Positions 1-9,947 of a DNA stretch of 64,000 nucleotides are shown piece by piece (position 1 is the first letter of the stretch; each line of letters begins with the position of its first letter). The notes under the pieces are model-generated. The model ran no database searches. It was not told the DNA's origin and worked only from the letters and a program-made list of their open reading frames with translations. The DNA is taken from the NCBI GenBank assembly GCA_002376235.1, contig DFNX01000003.1, forward strand, positions 558,001-622,000, read 5' to 3'. Made by a program: the position numbers and the translations under genes. This DNA comes from Neorhizobium sp. UBA3556. Lineage in GTDB: Bacteria; Pseudomonadota; Alphaproteobacteria; Rhizobiales; Rhizobiaceae.

Positions 1-224
1 CTGGAAACAACCAGCGACGGGCGCGGATTGTAGCGGATCTTCGCGTTTTCCTTGGCGCGATCACCGCCGATATCGATAGCCGAGGTCAGGTCATCGCCCA
101 ACTGTTCCATCGCCGTCTTATCGGTACCGTAGGTCGGGCTTCCCATGCAGCCGGAAAGCGTCACGGTCGCAACCAGAATACCGGCCGCACCAAGGGCCAT
201 ACGCAAGGTCTTCGTCGTTTCCAT
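1..224 (-). CDS. Putative lipoprotein, N-terminal part only
   Basis: The gene runs off the left edge; only about 74 codons are present. The product starts METTKTLRMALGAAG and continues with a hydrophobic stretch ending in the lipobox LSGC, so Cys26 is the expected lipidation site and the protein should be anchored in the envelope. The mature part seen here (Gly/Asp/Ala-rich, then IRYNPRPSLVVS) gives no recognisable domain. It lies 135 bases downstream of ileS on the same strand. Small lipoproteins near ileS/lspA and M16 peptidase genes are common in alphaproteobacteria, some of them linked to outer-membrane assembly, but I cannot assign that role from this fragment. Confidence 0.75.
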   Translation of the reverse strand, partial: METTKTLRMALGAAGILVATVTLSGCMGSPTYGTDKTAMEQLGDDLTSAIDIGGDRAKENAKIRYNPRPSLVVS

Positions 225-359
225 CAAACCCCTACCACGGACGCCCGCCTCGACGCCTCATAGACAATTGCCATCGACCTGACGGATAAATCCGGCCAAT
301 TTCAGGCAGGAATACCGGATGAAGCGTTGAAGCGCAATCATCCGGCACGGTTCAAGACA

Positions 360-3323
360 TTACAACTTGCCAAGCTTGGCAAGTTCGGTCAGCGCCGCAG
401 CGTCTCGCGCCGAGACATCCGGCCAGGCCGGATCGGAGCCGACATCAGTCGTAACCCGCCACGAACGGGCGCATTTTACGCCTTCCGCAAGCTTCGGATC
501 GACCGACACGCCCGCCACGTCAGCCAGACGGAAGGCCGCCTCCGGCCCCTCACCTGCCGTGATCGTGATCGCCGAGGTGATGCAGGTTTCCTCGAATTCG
601 AGGCCTTCCAGCGCCTTCAACAATTCGGCATCGGCAACGTAAACCACCGGGGCGGCTTCCAGCGACGAGCCGATGCGCTTGTCCTTGCGCTCGATTTCGA
701 GAGCACCCGTGACGACCGAACGCACCTTGCGGATCTTTGCCCACTTCTCGGCCACGGCGTCGTTCTTCCACTCGGCCGGAACCTCCGGGAACTGTTCCAG
801 ATGGACCGAAACCGCGTCAGGCTTCAACGACAACCATGCTTCTTCCGTCGTGAACGGCAGCATCGGCGCAAGCCACAAGACCGTGCAATCGAAGATCTTG
901 CGGATGACGGCCAGAGCCGCGCGCCGGCGCAGCGACGACGGCGCATCGCAATAGAGCGCATCCTTGCGGATATCGAAATAGAAGGCCGAGAGTTCGATAT
1001 TGGAAAAGTCGATCAGCGCGCGGGCGATCTTCTTGAACTCGAACGCGTCATAACCTTCGCGAACGACCTTATCGAGCTCAGACAGGCGATGCAGCATCAG
1101 CCTTTCGAGTTCCGGCAGTTCGGCGTAGGCGATCTCCTCGCCTTCGTCATGGGCCAGCGTCCCGAGCATCCAGCGGATGGTGTTGCGCAGCTTGCGATAG
1201 GCATCGACATTGGTCTGGATGATGGTCTTGCCGAGACGCTGGTCTTCCCAATAATCGGTGGTCATGACCCAGAGACGCAGGATATCGGCGCCGGCATCCT
1301 TCATCACGTCCTGCGGCGACACGACATTGCCGAGCGACTTCGACATTTTCTGGCCCTTCTCATCCATGGTGAAACCATGGGTGACGACCGTGTCGTAAGG
1401 CGCGCGGCCGCGGGTGGCAGCCGATTCCAGAAGAGAGGAATGGAACCAGCCGCGATGCTGGTCGGAGCCTTCGAGGTAGACGTCTGCCGGCCATTTCAGG
1501 TCCGGGCGGTCTTCCAGCGTAAACGTGTGGGTCGAGCCTGAGTCGAACCAGACATCGAGGATGTCCATGACCTGCGTCCACTTGGCCTTGTCGTGGCCAT
1601 TTCCAAGGAACCGTTCCTTGGCGCCTTCAGCAAACCAGGCATCGGCACCTTCGGCGTCGAAGGCTTCGAGAATGCGCTTGTTGACCTCTTCGTCCTGCAG
1701 GACATTGCCTTCTTCATCGGCAAAGACGCAGATCGGAACGCCCCATGCACGCTGACGCGAAAGAACCCAATCCGGGCGCTGCTCGATCATGGCGCGCAGA
1801 CGGTTCTGGCCGCCGGCGGGGACGAAACGGGTGTCGTCGATGGCCGAAAGTGCCCGGGTGCGCAGGGTCGTGCCGTCCTTGAGGTCCTTGTCCATATAGA
1901 CGAACCACTGCGGCGTGTTGCGGAAGATGATCGGCTTCTTGGAGCGCCAGGAATGCGGATAGGAATGCTTCAGGCGGCCACGGGCAAACAGCGCGTTACG
2001 CTCGATCAGCGCCTTGATGACGCGGTCGTTGGCATCGCCCTTCTTGCCGTTGTCGTCCATGACGCGGCCACCCTCGAAACCGGGGGCGTCGGCGGTGTAG
2101 GTGCCGCTATCATCGACCGGGAACGGGATGCGGGGGTCGACACCCTTGGCTTCCAATTCCTTGACCGACGACATCCAGGCCTCGAAGTCTTCGCGGCCGT
2201 GGGAAGGAGCGGTGTGGACGAAGCCGGTACCGGCATCATCGGTAACGTGATCGCCAGCGAGGAGCGGAACGGCGAATTCATAGCCACCGCCGAGACCCTT
2301 GAACGGGTGATCGCAGATCATTCCTTGAAGCTGATTGTGATCGATATCAAGCAACCGCTTGAACTGAACCTTTGCCTTCGCGGCTGACTCTTCAGCCAAC
2401 GCATCAGCAAAGATCAATTTTTCACCAGCCTGCGGACCGAAATCGTTCACGGCCTCGGTTACCTCATAAAGGCCATATTTAACCTTAGGCGAGAACGCGA
2501 TAGCGCGGTTGCCTGGGATCGTCCACGGGGTTGTCGTCCAGATGACAACACTGGCCGACGCAACTTCCTCAACAGCTTGGATGGCCGTCTGCCCTTCACG
2601 AGGCTGCGGCCCGACAATCGGATAATCACCATTGACTGGGAACTTCACCCAGATCGTGTCGCTCTCGTAATCGTGGTATTCGACCTCGGCTTCCGCCAGC
2701 GCCGTGCGCTCGACCACCGACCACATGATCGGCTTGGAACCGCGATAGAGCTGGCCGCTCATGGCGATTTTCAGCAGTTCGCCGGCGATGCGGCTTTCGG
2801 CGTGAAAATTCATCGTCAGATACGGGTTGTCGAAATCGCCGACGATGCCGAGGCGCTTGAATTCGTCGCCCTGGATCTTGATCCACTTTTCAGCGTAGGC
2901 GCGGCATTCCTTGCGGAATTCGATCATCGCGTCGGGCTGCTTCAGGTCCGGCTTGGCCTTGCCCTTGGCGCGGTAATTTTCTTCCTCGATCTTCCACTCG
3001 ATCGGCAGGCCGTGGCAATCCCAGCCCGGAACGTAATTGCTGTCATAGCCGCGCATCTGGAACGAGCGGGTGATGACGTCTTTCAGGATCTTGTTCAGCG
3101 CATGGCCGATATGGATGTTGCCGTTGGCATAGGGAGGGCCATCATGCAGCACGAACTTTTCGCGACCGGCAGCGGAAGCGCGGAGCTTCTTGTAGAGATC
3201 CATCTCACGCCAGCGGGCTACGGTTTCAGGCTCCTTCTGCGGCAGGCCGGCACGCATCGGGAATTCCGTCTCGGGCAGATAAAGGGTCTTCGAATAGTCG
3301 AGCTTGTCAGCGGTATCGGTCAT
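360..3323 (-). CDS. ileS: Isoleucyl-tRNA synthetase
   Basis: Class Ia synthetase that charges tRNA-Ile in the cytosol, 987 aa from the start chosen here. The HIGH motif is at residues 71-74 (NIHIGHAL), the editing-domain motif WTTTPWTIPGN near residue 260, the class I motif DVWFDSGS in the second half, and KMSKS follows in EKGQKMSKSLGNV. The C-terminal zinc knuckle of other bacterial IleRS is degenerate (CARSWRV, later cysteines replaced), which as far as I recall is usual in rhizobia. The open frame extends 28 codons further upstream, but MTDTADKLDYSKTLYLPETE matches the usual IleRS N terminus and has AAGAGACG upstream. Confidence 0.97.
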   Translation of the reverse strand: MTDTADKLDYSKTLYLPETEFPMRAGLPQKEPETVARWREMDLYKKLRASAAGREKFVLHDGPPYANGNIHIGHALNKILKDVITRSFQMRGYDSNYVPGWDCHGLPIEWKIEEENYRAKGKAKPDLKQPDAMIEFRKECRAYAEKWIKIQGDEFKRLGIVGDFDNPYLTMNFHAESRIAGELLKIAMSGQLYRGSKPIMWSVVERTALAEAEVEYHDYESDTIWVKFPVNGDYPIVGPQPREGQTAIQAVEEVASASVVIWTTTPWTIPGNRAIAFSPKVKYGLYEVTEAVNDFGPQAGEKLIFADALAEESAAKAKVQFKRLLDIDHNQLQGMICDHPFKGLGGGYEFAVPLLAGDHVTDDAGTGFVHTAPSHGREDFEAWMSSVKELEAKGVDPRIPFPVDDSGTYTADAPGFEGGRVMDDNGKKGDANDRVIKALIERNALFARGRLKHSYPHSWRSKKPIIFRNTPQWFVYMDKDLKDGTTLRTRALSAIDDTRFVPAGGQNRLRAMIEQRPDWVLSRQRAWGVPICVFADEEGNVLQDEEVNKRILEAFDAEGADAWFAEGAKERFLGNGHDKAKWTQVMDILDVWFDSGSTHTFTLEDRPDLKWPADVYLEGSDQHRGWFHSSLLESAATRGRAPYDTVVTHGFTMDEKGQKMSKSLGNVVSPQDVMKDAGADILRLWVMTTDYWEDQRLGKTIIQTNVDAYRKLRNTIRWMLGTLAHDEGEEIAYAELPELERLMLHRLSELDKVVREGYDAFEFKKIARALIDFSNIELSAFYFDIRKDALYCDAPSSLRRRAALAVIRKIFDCTVLWLAPMLPFTTEEAWLSLKPDAVSVHLEQFPEVPAEWKNDAVAEKWAKIRKVRSVVTGALEIERKDKRIGSSLEAAPVVYVADAELLKALEGLEFEETCITSAITITAGEGPEAAFRLADVAGVSVDPKLAEGVKCARSWRVTTDVGSDPAWPDVSARDAAALTELAKLGKL

Positions 3324-3508
3324 ATCAGGCAATCGTCTCTTGGCGCCACGTTTTTTTGGCGCGATACGGATGAAAATTCGGTGGCGGAGGCGCTGTTCAA
3401 ACGCCAAAATCCCGGACCTTCCCGCAGCTTGATCAAGCAGCGCGGAAAGCCGGGCCGATAATTCGTATGATCATACTGGCGATGATCTGGGCCGACCGGA
3501 AAACTGTC

Positions 3509-3771
3509 ATGGACGCGGTTATTAAGGCGTTTCGGGGCGGAAAGGAAGGGGGAAATCGGATTGGCGAGACGACAGACTGCCTGACTGCCGCGACGGCCTC
3601 CATATCGAAGCTCCGACCGTAGATGCTTTCGAGGACGTACCATTTGACGCGGCTATTGATCTGATCGTTGCCAATCACATTTTGGCGTCAGATCTGGCGG
3701 ATACACCAATCAGGGATCTCATTCCCGCAATCCTTTGGGAAAGACCTGCCAGCATTCCGGCTGCAGCCTGA
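3509..3771 (+). pseudogene. Decayed HicB/DUF1902-type antitoxin, frameshifted
   Basis: Two pieces of a HicB-like antitoxin lie in different frames. From the ATG at 3509 the frame reads MDAVIKAF then GGNRIGETTDC, like an antitoxin N terminus. From about 3590 a second frame continues DGLHIEAPTVDAFEDV and DLIVANHILASDLADTPIRD, ending WERPASIPAAA at a TGA at 3769-3771. The frame change falls between about 3570 and 3592. The TGA overlaps the ATG of the toxin remnant as TGATG, the arrangement of an intact TA operon. A 12-bp palindrome GTATGATCATAC at 3465-3476 could be the old operator. Family assignment is from memory of DUF1902/HicB proteins. Confidence 0.6.
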
Positions 3772-3878
3772 TGGTCGATGGTTTTTACAAAACCGTCCGC
3801 ACCATCATTTCTCAACTCGGCTATCAATATCTGACCAACGCGATCCTGAAGGATGCAGGTTCGGACAAGCGCCTCTGA
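3771..3878 (+). pseudogene. HicA-type toxin with its centre deleted
   Basis: A 35-codon frame reads MVDGFYKTVRTIISQLGY, then QYLTNAILKDAGSDKRL. The first part matches the start of the small HicA mRNA interferases and the last part their end (in intact proteins ...HTANAILKDAG...). About 30-35 residues between, including the GSHxxW stretch with the catalytic histidine, are missing, and the join sits at a shared 'NA'. This looks like an in-frame internal deletion that leaves no working toxin. It overlaps the antitoxin remnant by one base and ends 13 bases before the converging brnA-like gene. Confidence 0.6.
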
Positions 3879-3891
3879 GAGGCACTCGTCT

Positions 3892-4131
3892 TTAGTCCTT
3901 CGGATTTGCCGCCATCACGCCGCGCAGCGCATCGTTGATGCGGTCCTGCCAGCCGGGGCCGTCTTCCTGGAAATATTCGATCACGGCGCTGTCTAGCTTG
4001 ATCGAGACAAGCTCCTTCACTTCCGGCAGGGCGCGCTTTTCGACAGGCGCTGCTGCGGCCTTCTTCGCCGGTTTGAACAGGGCTTCGGCCGCATCCATCG
4101 GGTTTGCAGGCCGGCGTGGTGTGCTTGCCAT
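3892..4131 (-). CDS. BrnA/DUF4415-like antitoxin-type protein, orphan
   Basis: A 79-aa protein starting MASTPRRPANPMDAAEALF. The N-terminal half is Ala/Lys/Pro-rich; the C-terminal half reads VSIKLDSAVIEYFQEDGPGW then QDRINDALRGVM, the ribbon-helix-helix pattern of BrnA-type antitoxins (VSIRLD...W...GWQxRIN). No BrnT toxin gene is next to it. The ATG lies 4 bases after the ribF stop codon, and its ribosome site AAGGATAAG overlaps the end of ribF, so it is probably co-translated with ribF. A further in-frame ATG upstream (4218) would lie inside ribF and is less likely. It may be a DNA-binding regulator rather than a live antitoxin. Confidence 0.8.
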   Translation of the reverse strand: MASTPRRPANPMDAAEALFKPAKKAAAAPVEKRALPEVKELVSIKLDSAVIEYFQEDGPGWQDRINDALRGVMAANPKD

Positions 4132-4135
4132 GGTC

Positions 4136-5155
4136 TTATCCTTGTTCGAATTTTCCAAGATCGTCTGGGCCAAAAGCGAATGCGATCTTCGCATCCAGAT
4201 CACTGATCGGCTGAACACCGGAAAGAAGCGCCCTCGCCTCTTCCTCGTCGCGCCTGATCTGCGCCACCAGCGGGTCCAGCCCGTCGAATTTCAGTTCATC
4301 ACGCAGATGGCCGAAGAAGGAGACAGCGCAGACCTCGCCATAAAGCGAGCCGGAGAAATCGAAGAGGTAGGTTTCCAGAAGCGGAGTGCCGTTATCGGTC
4401 ACCGTCGGGCGGCGACCGTAGCTTGCAACGCCATCATAGAGCGTGCCGTCGGCGCGACGGAAACGGACGGCATAAATGCCGGGCTTCAACTCCGCCTCGG
4501 GCGCCAGCCGCATGTTGGCGGTCGGGAACCCGAGCTGGCGGCCGAGCTTTTCGCCGTCGATCACTTCGGCTTCCACCGTATAGCGATACCCGAGCAGGCC
4601 GGCGGCCTGAGCGACATCCCCCTCGCCCAGCAATTCACGGATGCGGCTGGAAGAGATCACTTCGGCGCTTTCATCACGAAAAGCATCGACCAGCGACACG
4701 GAAAAACCGTGGCGCTCACCGGCGGCCATCAGGAAGGCCGGACCACCCTCGCGGCCCTTGCCGAAATGGAAATCGAAACCGGTAACGACGGCACTCGCGC
4801 CCAGCCAGTCGACCAGAATTGACTGTATGAACTCTTCAGCCGAACGTCCGGCAAAATCGCGATCGAACGGATATTCGATCACCGAATGGAAACCCATCGC
4901 CTCCAGGAGCCGCGCCTTGACCGGCGCCGGCGTGATGCGGAAAACCGGCTGATCCGGCTTGAAGACGGTGCGCGGATGCGGCTCGAAAGTCAGGACCAGA
5001 GCCGGCACTCCGCGTTCTTCCGCCAGTTTCAGCGCGCGCTCGAGCACGCTGCGATGACCGCGATGGACGCCGTCGAAATTGCCGATCGCGACCACGCCGC
5101 CCTTCAATTCTGCAGGCAACGGGTCCTTCTTTTCATTGCGGTGGAAGACGGTCAT
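4136..5155 (-). CDS. ribF: Bifunctional riboflavin kinase / FAD synthetase
   Basis: Converts riboflavin to FMN and then FAD; 339 aa. The N-terminal FAD synthetase domain carries the nucleotidyl-transfer motif GNFDGVHRGH at residues 25-34 and a later SSSRIRELL loop. The C-terminal riboflavin kinase domain has the motif LGFPTANMRL and a GVASYGRRPT strand. Length is typical of the family (about 310-340 aa). It is followed almost directly by the BrnA-like gene and lies downstream of the HAD gene on the same strand, 69 bases away. Confidence 0.97.
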   Translation of the reverse strand: MTVFHRNEKKDPLPAELKGGVVAIGNFDGVHRGHRSVLERALKLAEERGVPALVLTFEPHPRTVFKPDQPVFRITPAPVKARLLEAMGFHSVIEYPFDRDFAGRSAEEFIQSILVDWLGASAVVTGFDFHFGKGREGGPAFLMAAGERHGFSVSLVDAFRDESAEVISSSRIRELLGEGDVAQAAGLLGYRYTVEAEVIDGEKLGRQLGFPTANMRLAPEAELKPGIYAVRFRRADGTLYDGVASYGRRPTVTDNGTPLLETYLFDFSGSLYGEVCAVSFFGHLRDELKFDGLDPLVAQIRRDEEEARALLSGVQPISDLDAKIAFAFGPDDLGKFEQG

Positions 5156-5224
5156 GGGACAGGTCCGGATCAGGCTATTCTACATTGCAAGACCAGCTGG
5201 GCGAGATCGATCAGGCAAGATCAA

Positions 5225-6073
5225 TCAAGCAAGTCTGGGCATCCAGAATTTCGGCGTCGCATTCTCGCTTTTCAGCCAAGCCTGCAGGATGGCCTCGTCC
5301 GTCTCGCCGTTGACGGTGTATTCCGCCACATGGATGCCAGCCGAGATATAGAGCAGGTCGAGACCTTGCGAAAGCGCGCCGCGCACGTCGGTAGGCATGC
5401 CATCGCCGATAGCCAGCACTTTTGCCTTATCGAATTCGCCGCGCACTTCGCGGGCGGCGGCAAGCGATGCCTCATAGATCGGGAAATGCGGCTTGCCGGC
5501 AATGCGGGTCTTGCCGCCGAGCTGTTCGTAATAGGCGGCGACGGCACCGGCGCAGGGGATGATCTTGTGACCGCGCTCGACCACGAGATCGGGATTGGCG
5601 CAGATGAATGGCACGTCGCGGGCGACCCAGGCCTTCAACATGTCGGTATAATCTTCCGGCACTTCCTTCTCGTCGTCGAAAAAACCGGTGCAGACGATGG
5701 CTTCCGCCTCTTCCGCCGAAACAACCTCGACATCGAGACCATCGAACAGCGGCATATCTCGTTCGGGGCCGAGCAGAAATACCTTCTTTGGACCTTCGGC
5801 GATCAGGTGACGGGTCACGTCGCCCGAGGTGACGATGCGGTCATAGGTGCCGTCTTCGACGCCGAGCAGTTTCAGTTGCTCGATGACACCCGGCGCGGGG
5901 CGCGGGGAATTGGTGATCAGCACGACAGTCGCACCGGCCTTTCGGGCTGCGGCAAGCGCCTGACAGGAATGCGGGAAAGCGGCAACGCCGTTATGCACCA
6001 CGCCCCAGACATCGGACAGAACCACATCGTAGCCGCCGATAACTTCACTCAAGTTCTGGATGCGCTTTGCCAT
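5225..6073 (-). CDS. HAD-superfamily protein, TIGR01459 type
   Basis: A 282-aa class IIA HAD protein of the NagD-like group found next to ribF in many alphaproteobacteria. The first HAD motif is SDVWGVVHNG (residues 20-29): the nucleophile Asp21 is present, but the usual second Asp two residues on is Trp23. ITNSPRP forms motif II and GDGMPTDVRGA motif IV. The DxW variant is normal for this subfamily, as I recall it, so the protein may bind a phosphorylated ligand or act on an unusual one; the substrate is unknown. Placement next to ribF suggests, but does not prove, a link to flavin metabolism. Confidence 0.88.
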   Translation of the reverse strand: MAKRIQNLSEVIGGYDVVLSDVWGVVHNGVAAFPHSCQALAAARKAGATVVLITNSPRPAPGVIEQLKLLGVEDGTYDRIVTSGDVTRHLIAEGPKKVFLLGPERDMPLFDGLDVEVVSAEEAEAIVCTGFFDDEKEVPEDYTDMLKAWVARDVPFICANPDLVVERGHKIIPCAGAVAAYYEQLGGKTRIAGKPHFPIYEASLAAAREVRGEFDKAKVLAIGDGMPTDVRGALSQGLDLLYISAGIHVAEYTVNGETDEAILQAWLKSENATPKFWMPRLA

Positions 6074-6174
6074 GCCTGTCGATCACCTTCCGTCGAATTG
6101 TCCGGCTGATGTCGCAAAGCGTAGCCGTCATGGCAAGGAGATTTCAGTGCAGTGCGGTATATTTCATGCCGCCG

Positions 6175-7506
6175 TTACATGAGCGCCAGAAGCCGAACTG
6201 CCAGCCCGGCTGCGGCGCAGATGCCGAGAACCGGCACCATGCCGAGCCTCAGCCTGAACAGAAGAACAGCCGAAAGCACGAACAGAAGTGCTGCCGCCGG
6301 GTCGAGGCTTGTCCAGACCGGCAGCGCCAGATCAAGCCCCAGCGACGGCACAAGCTCGACCCTGTCTACTTGGCGAAACAGGACATGCAGGCCGAACCAG
6401 ATGGCGAGGTTGAGGATGACGCCGACAACAGCGGCGGTGATTGCCGAGAGCGCGCCGGACAGGATGCGATTGCCGCGCAGCCGCTCGATATAAGGCGCAC
6501 CGGCAAAGATGAAGATAAAACTCGGCACGAAGGTCGCCCAGGCAACCAGCAATGCACCGAGGATGCCTCCTGCAATGCCGGAAGCCTCGCGAAAACCGGT
6601 GAGAAACCCGACGAAGGAAAGAACAAGGACGAGAGGTCCCGGTGTGGTTTCGGCCAAGGCTAGCCCATCCAGCATTTCGCCCGGCTGCAGCCAGCCATAT
6701 TGCTCGACGCCGACCTGCGCCACATAGGCGAGAACCGCATAGGCACCGCCGAAGGTGACCAGCGCCATTTTCGAGAAGAAGGAGAAAAGGCTCGTCAGAC
6801 CATCCGGCGCGGAAGATGCCCAGAGGATCAGCAACGGCAGCTGCCAGATGACGATCCAGCCGATCAATGTCGCGATTGCCCTGCCGGCGGGCGGACGCGC
6901 GGGAAGATCGGTGAGGTCTGCGGGTGCTGCGGTTACGCCAGCACGTCGGGCATTGATGAAACCGGCAAAGGCGGCGGCGAGAACCACGAGCGGGAACGGT
7001 ACGGAAAAAAGGAACAGCGCCATGAAGGCCGTGGCCGCTACCACACAGAGAAATCCGCTTTTCAGCGTCTTTTTCGAAAGCCGGATGACCGCCTCGACGA
7101 CAATCGCCAGAACTGCGGCCTTCAGCCCAAAAAACAGGCCGGCCAGCCATGTGGTTTCCTGCCAGAGCGCATAAGCGGCCGAAAGAATGGTGATGACAAC
7201 GAGGCCGGGCAGGACGAAAAGCAGCCCGGAGATGATGCCGCCGCGTGTGCCATGGGTCAGCCAGCCGATATAGGTGGCAAGTTGCTGCGCCTCCGGTCCC
7301 GGCAGCAGCATGCAGTAGTTGAGCGCATGCAGGAACCGCTCCTCCGAGAGCCAGCGTTTTTCCTCCACCACGGCACGGTGCATCATGGCAATTTGGGCGG
7401 CAGGGCCGCCAAAGCTCAAGGCGCCGATACGGGCGAAGACGGAGGTCAGTTCGGCAAGCGTGGGCTTGGCTTCATCCGTTTTTTCCGCACCATCAATCGC
7501 CGCCAT
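6175..7506 (-). CDS. chrA: Chromate efflux transporter, CHR family
   Basis: Two-domain (long-chain) inner-membrane ChrA protein, 443 aa, expected to expel chromate. The family repeat SFGGPAAQIA occurs at residues 31-40 of the first half and TFGGAYAVLAYV in the second; the first half also has LNYCMLLPGPEAQQLATYIG and the second ETTPGPLVLVLSFVGF, the duplicated proline-rich loops. About ten hydrophobic segments are visible. GGGGAGG precedes the ATG. No ChrB regulator is adjacent, so basal expression or another role is possible. Confidence 0.93.
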   Translation of the reverse strand: MAAIDGAEKTDEAKPTLAELTSVFARIGALSFGGPAAQIAMMHRAVVEEKRWLSEERFLHALNYCMLLPGPEAQQLATYIGWLTHGTRGGIISGLLFVLPGLVVITILSAAYALWQETTWLAGLFFGLKAAVLAIVVEAVIRLSKKTLKSGFLCVVAATAFMALFLFSVPFPLVVLAAAFAGFINARRAGVTAAPADLTDLPARPPAGRAIATLIGWIVIWQLPLLILWASSAPDGLTSLFSFFSKMALVTFGGAYAVLAYVAQVGVEQYGWLQPGEMLDGLALAETTPGPLVLVLSFVGFLTGFREASGIAGGILGALLVAWATFVPSFIFIFAGAPYIERLRGNRILSGALSAITAAVVGVILNLAIWFGLHVLFRQVDRVELVPSLGLDLALPVWTSLDPAAALLFVLSAVLLFRLRLGMVPVLGICAAAGLAVRLLALM

Positions 7507-7718
7507 ATACCCTCCCCGAAGCCGACATCCTCGAACTGAGCCGCCTCAGTAAAAATGTCATGTTAAGGCTGTATGACAGTCGATGTCATGCTGCTGCCAC
7601 GCTCACGTCAAACTCGCCTGCCAGAAGCCGTTTCGCCTGAGCAAGGGAGGGCTATCGGCGCCGTTAATCCTGTTCGGCGTCATGCTGCAGAGCGGCAACG
7701 AAATTTTCGAGCCCGTTC

Positions 7719-7747
7719 TTGACTCGCCCGGTAGCCACCCTTATCTC
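7719..7747 (+). promoter_or_regulatory. Promoter of groESL, heat-shock (RpoH)-like
   Basis: TTGACT (7719-7724, part of CTTGACT) is followed 17 bases later by TATCTC (7742-7747, within CCTTATCTCG). CTTGAC with a C-rich -10 region (CCTTAT) resembles alphaproteobacterial RpoH promoters as well as a housekeeping promoter. It lies directly upstream of the CIRCE element and about 95 bases before groES. Confidence 0.65.
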
Positions 7748-7755
7748 GGGTTCCG

Positions 7756-7782
7756 TTAGCACTCACGATAGAGGAGTGCTAA
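7756..7782 (+). promoter_or_regulatory. CIRCE element (HrcA operator)
   Basis: A perfect TTAGCACTC (7756-7764), nine-base spacer, GAGTGCTAA (7774-7782). This is the consensus operator for the HrcA repressor. It lies just after the -10 region of the groESL promoter, so HrcA would block transcription start and GroEL level would feed back through HrcA folding. Together with the RpoH-like promoter it gives the dual control known for groESL of Agrobacterium. Confidence 0.95.
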
Positions 7783-7841
7783 ACGAGATCCGCGGGTCTT
7801 ATTCGAGACCTGTCCATGTCATTTGATCGAGGGATTAGACA

Positions 7842-8138
7842 ATGGCAAGCACAACTTTCCGCCCCCTGCACGATCGCGTTGTCGTAAAGCGCGTCGAGTC
7901 TGAAGAAAAGACAAAGGGCGGCATCATCATTCCGGACACCGCCAAGGAAAAGCCGGCTGAAGGCGAAATCGTCGCTGTTGGCCCCGGCGCACGCGACGAC
8001 AAGGGCGCACTCGTTGCTCTCGACGTCAAGGTCGGCGACCGCGTTCTGTTCGGCAAGTGGTCCGGTACGGAAGTCAAGCTTAACGGCGAAGACCTTCTGA
8101 TCATGAAGGAATCCGACATCATGGGCGTTATCGGCTGA
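7842..8138 (+). CDS. groES: Co-chaperonin GroES
   Basis: 98-aa Cpn10 lid of the GroEL chaperonin. It begins MASTTFRPLHDRVVVKRVES; the mobile loop EEKTKGGIIIPDTAKEKP and the C-terminal DLLIMKESDIMGVI are typical. GAGGG lies upstream of the ATG. It is 56 bases ahead of groEL in one operon under the CIRCE promoter. Confidence 0.99.
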   Translation: MASTTFRPLHDRVVVKRVESEEKTKGGIIIPDTAKEKPAEGEIVAVGPGARDDKGALVALDVKVGDRVLFGKWSGTEVKLNGEDLLIMKESDIMGVIG

Positions 8139-8194
8139 TTGCCGGTTTCGCCTTTTTCGTAATTCGCTGAAACCTCTATTCAGGAGCTCTCAAA

Positions 8195-9835
<1,641 letters not shown>

Positions 9836-9878
9836 TAGGCGAAAGCCTGCACATCTGAGCCATCCGGTTCAGTTACGG

Positions 9879-9908
9879 AAAAGGCGGTCTTCGGACCGCC
9901 TTTTTTGT
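9879..9908 (+). terminator. Rho-independent terminator of groESL
   Basis: Stem AAGGCGGTC / GACCGCCTT with a TTCG tetraloop (9881-9902) followed by TTTTTTG. It separates groEL from the converging MFS gene. Confidence 0.93.
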
Positions 9909-9947
9909 TTTCGGGAATATCTGCGGCGCCGATCCGGCGCTTTCGTT

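Noticed and set aside
327..1541. Long + strand open frame (404 aa) opposite ileS
   Set aside because: Antisense shadow of ileS; Arg-rich translation with no family pattern.
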